A stretch of 64,000 nt of DNA from Phaseolus vulgaris (Eukaryota > Streptophyta > Magnoliopsida > Fabales > Fabaceae), in contig NC_023758.2 in the NCBI RefSeq assembly GCF_000499845.2, forward strand, positions 2,278,811 to 2,342,810, written 5' to 3'. This document shows, one piece after another, positions 61,185 to 64,000 of this stretch. Numbering within the stretch: position 1 is the stretch's first letter; each line of letters starts with the position of its first letter. The notes under the pieces were generated by a model. The model searched no databases, was not told the origin of the DNA, and worked only from the letters and a program-made list of their open reading frames with translations. The position numbers were made by a program, and so were the translations under genes.

Positions 61185-62262
61185 CCCAAATACCCCATAT
61201 CACTGCAACCTGTAGACCTTTCCATACAAAATTCTACTTATGATTAACATGTATGAGATGAAATTGTTCAAACCTAAGATTGACATGTTGAACGAACATT
61301 ATGCCTAACCAGCTCCAACATTTATTCCAGATACAATATGCTATTTTACATCCAAAAGACAAATGTTGGACAATTTCAACATGATCCTAGCAAAGAGGGC
61401 AGATTGTAGAGTTTAAAATAACCCCTCTTCTGACTAAATTAATCATAATGGAGACTTTACCCAAGAACACTATCCACGCAAGGATTTGGGTACTAGGAAG
61501 TGCCATAATAGACCAAAAAGATTTAAAGAAATTGATATTTTCATTCTTTGCCACATTGTGTAGGATGTCATAGGTTGTCCTAACAGAAAATAATTCATTT
61601 TCTTATGCAACCCACACCTTTGTCTTCATAACATTAATGTGAAGTTATGTATTGTTTAAAACGTTGTACAGTTCATCTTCTTGTGCACATTCTCACTTAA
61701 ACCTACATCTTTTCCACTGTAATATGTACTATCACCCTGTGTCAGACCATACACCAACCTCCACCATTGAACAACCTTGGTCAATTGAAATAGAGTACAA
61801 CCAAGGAAAGGAGTGCATCATACTGTGATTATTTATCCATTTTTCCTTCCAAAATCTAATTTTTTCACCAACACCTATTTTCTAGTAAATTGAGTTATGA
61901 AACCATCTTGCATTTTCTCCCTCACCACACACTTTACCTAGATCCCTCTACCACCATGATTGATACTTAACATGTATTCCACTAGGTTGATCTTAAAATG
62001 TCTCTTCACTTGCCTTTGTCATCCATCCCCAAATGCCACTTCCATTTCGCTAAGAGTGTGTTACTAAATTTGACTACGTCCTGAACTCCCAAGCCCCCTT
62101 CCTCCTTTGACATACACAATTTTCACAGCTAATCCATGTTATAGTTCTATTGTTCGTCACCCAACCCCATATAAATTTTCTCTCTATATTTATAATTGTT
62201 TTACAATCAGAATTTGAGGCTTTAAAAAAAGAAAAGTAAAAAAGAGGGAGAAAAGTAAACAC
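61185..62262 (-). mobile_element. Decayed LINE fragment 1 (RT tail to zf-RVT)
   Basis: Minus-strand translation gives RKFIWGWVTNNRTITWIS and CVCQRRKGAWEF, then later ICPLC followed by a stop and DHVEIVQHLSFGCKIAYCIW, the cysteine-containing RVT zinc-binding motif. It lies directly upstream of fragment 2 in the same orientation and repeats the same RT-tail segment, so two LINE copies are joined head to tail. Confidence 0.7.
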
Positions 62263-64000
62263 TAATAAGTTAAAGAGTTGTATAACTATGACTATATAAT
62301 TTTTTTTTATAACTTATACTCTTAATATAATCTTTTGAATGATTGCAAAAAAATATCCTCAATTCTTGATTAAGACTAATCTATTTTAGGAAATTATAGA
62401 TACTTTTTTCATCAGAAAAAAAATGAAATAAATGGGAGTACTAGGAGTACTCCAATCCATGTACATAAAGAGCCTCTAACCAGGTACATAAAGACACCAA
62501 CAAAACATATTATGACATCATTATCATCAGCTAAGAAATATCATAAAAAAAAATACAACATTATTTTCATCAAAGAATCTTAGTTTGGATAATATATGTT
62601 TACATTATGCTCAATGACTATCTTTAATAAGTTGATATATCAAAGTCCTATATGTAATTCTATTAAGTAATACACCAAAAAACTTTTGTCATGCATATGT
62701 CAACGACTATACCCTTAGTGATTCCTCGCATCCATGCAAAAAAGTAGACAATTAGTGAATTGACTTTAAGCATACAATCAAATTAATACATCAATCAGAA
62801 TAAGAGAAGTTTATCATGGGGAATTTATAGTTTATCCATACTCAAACCTTAATTTGAACCACCATAAATATTTCTATCCGATCCACCACTGCATAATTGA
62901 AATTCCCTCTATTTTTAATTATAGACACTTAAAGGTAAGTATCTCTTTTCAACTTGTTTTTATATCCTAAAAAATAGTTTATATCTAAATCTTTAATTAC
63001 TTGCTTTTAAGACTTTGGGTTCATCACAACTCAACCAAGTTTTTTACTATATGTTGAGAGTATATTAGGTTAATAAAGATAAATTTAGTGATTACCTTTT
63101 TAAAGTTCTTTGCATATAGAAAAAAGACAAAGTAAGGGATTAACCTTTTTTTAGTAATCCATTACGTTTATTTTTCTAGTAACATGTGAATTGGTAATCT
63201 AAATGTATTTAATATTAAGAGATAAAAATATGTTTGTCTCTTCATAGTTTACTACTAATAAGAGAAATATAAAAATAAGAGAAATATAAAAATTGTTCGG
63301 ACATCTTATGATATCTTTTGGACTAATACTTAATCGAATTTAAGCAAATAGTAAGAGAGAGACAGAGAAAGAACTTTTGAATAACAGTATCCACAACACT
63401 TCAAATTTTAAGGTAGAATAATTTCTTTTCTTGTTCCTTAAACTTCATGATTACTCTTATCTTAGGTTTTGAATCACATTTAGAATACATATATTAAAGC
63501 CTTGATCATTACACTTATTATGTCATACGTGTGATCTTGCAGAACCAATCATGTAAGAAGAAGAAATCATTTTGCCTGTCCCACTTAGGAGTAATTAATG
63601 CCGATAAAGGCTTATCATTATTTACTAAGGATCCCAATAGTGTTATTAATTATTTTCCCTCTCTATATGCATGCTCATAACAGCATTTAATAGATTTTAA
63701 TTCGTCATTTTTTCTCCTTACAGATTTTAACTCATCCTTATCTTAATTTGGTCTTAAATTATATATGCTATATATACATACTACTGTAAATTTCTTCTCC
63801 TGATTAGGAATACATGTATAAGATCTTTTAGCTTCTGATATGTTGGAGTCTTTTGCTTCCAAATGCTAAGATTATATCTGTAATCAATCATGCATAATCA
63901 ACAGTCAAACTTAGTATAAAGCTGCAATAATGAAGGTTTTCTTAAATAATAATCCTCGTTATAGTGAGGGATAATGAATTCCGCAGGTAAAGATGCTCCT
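62263..64000. other. AT-rich spacer
   Basis: No gene or element supported to the end of the window. Confidence 0.5.

Overview
This window is plant nuclear DNA. It has AT-rich spacers, genes split by GT-AG introns, two nuclear-type tRNA genes and a dense load of plant transposon relics. Gene content and repeat types (CACTA elements, Au-type SINE, copia, L1-like LINEs) fit a dicot. A legume is my best guess, but that is recognition rather than proof. I joined exons by hand from GT/AG sites and reading phase; every gene model below closes in frame.

Layout. 1-2.1 kb holds a foldback Mutator-like element built from palindromes. 2.9-4.65 kb (minus) is a GARP/G2-like repressor of the HRS1/HHO (NIGT1) type. 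4.8-19.4 kb is gene-poor: a MITE, a 2.2-kb CACTA-like element carrying a broken membrane-steroid-binding-protein (MAPR) fragment, two LTRs in opposite orientation, and decayed tandem repeats. tRNA-Lys(UUU) lies at 19.4 kb. 21.0-25.3 kb (minus) is a DEK-C plus double-SWIB protein. 27.2-29.0 kb is a MITE cluster that ends about 150 bp before a SnRK2 kinase gene of the OST1 subclass (29.1-34.1 kb, plus). 35.7-40.4 kb (minus) is a complete five-exon RPW8-type helper NLR. tRNA-Trp(CCA) is at 41.2 kb. 41.5-42.4 kb (minus) is a reticulon. 46.0-48.8 kb (plus) is a SKU5-similar multicopper-oxidase-like protein without copper ligands. 49.0-51.7 kb is a very young, internally deleted copia element. 52-57 kb is layered transposon debris, including a tiny poly(A)-tailed copy of an LTR transcript. 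58.5-59.5 kb (minus) is a DOF transcription factor. 60.3-62.3 kb holds two decayed LINE fragments. The rest is AT-rich spacer.

The genes do not form a pathway or cluster; as usual in plants they are independent units. Loose functional links are ABA signalling (SnRK2), nitrate/phosphate response (HHO) and immunity (helper NLR). The most unusual material is in the mobile DNA: elements built from arrays of short palindromes, a captured gene fragment in a CACTA/Helitron-like context, an intact-LTR copia reduced to protease-integrase, and a LINE-style retroposed LTR transcript inside a CACTA MITE. I found no evidence for a wholly new coding system.
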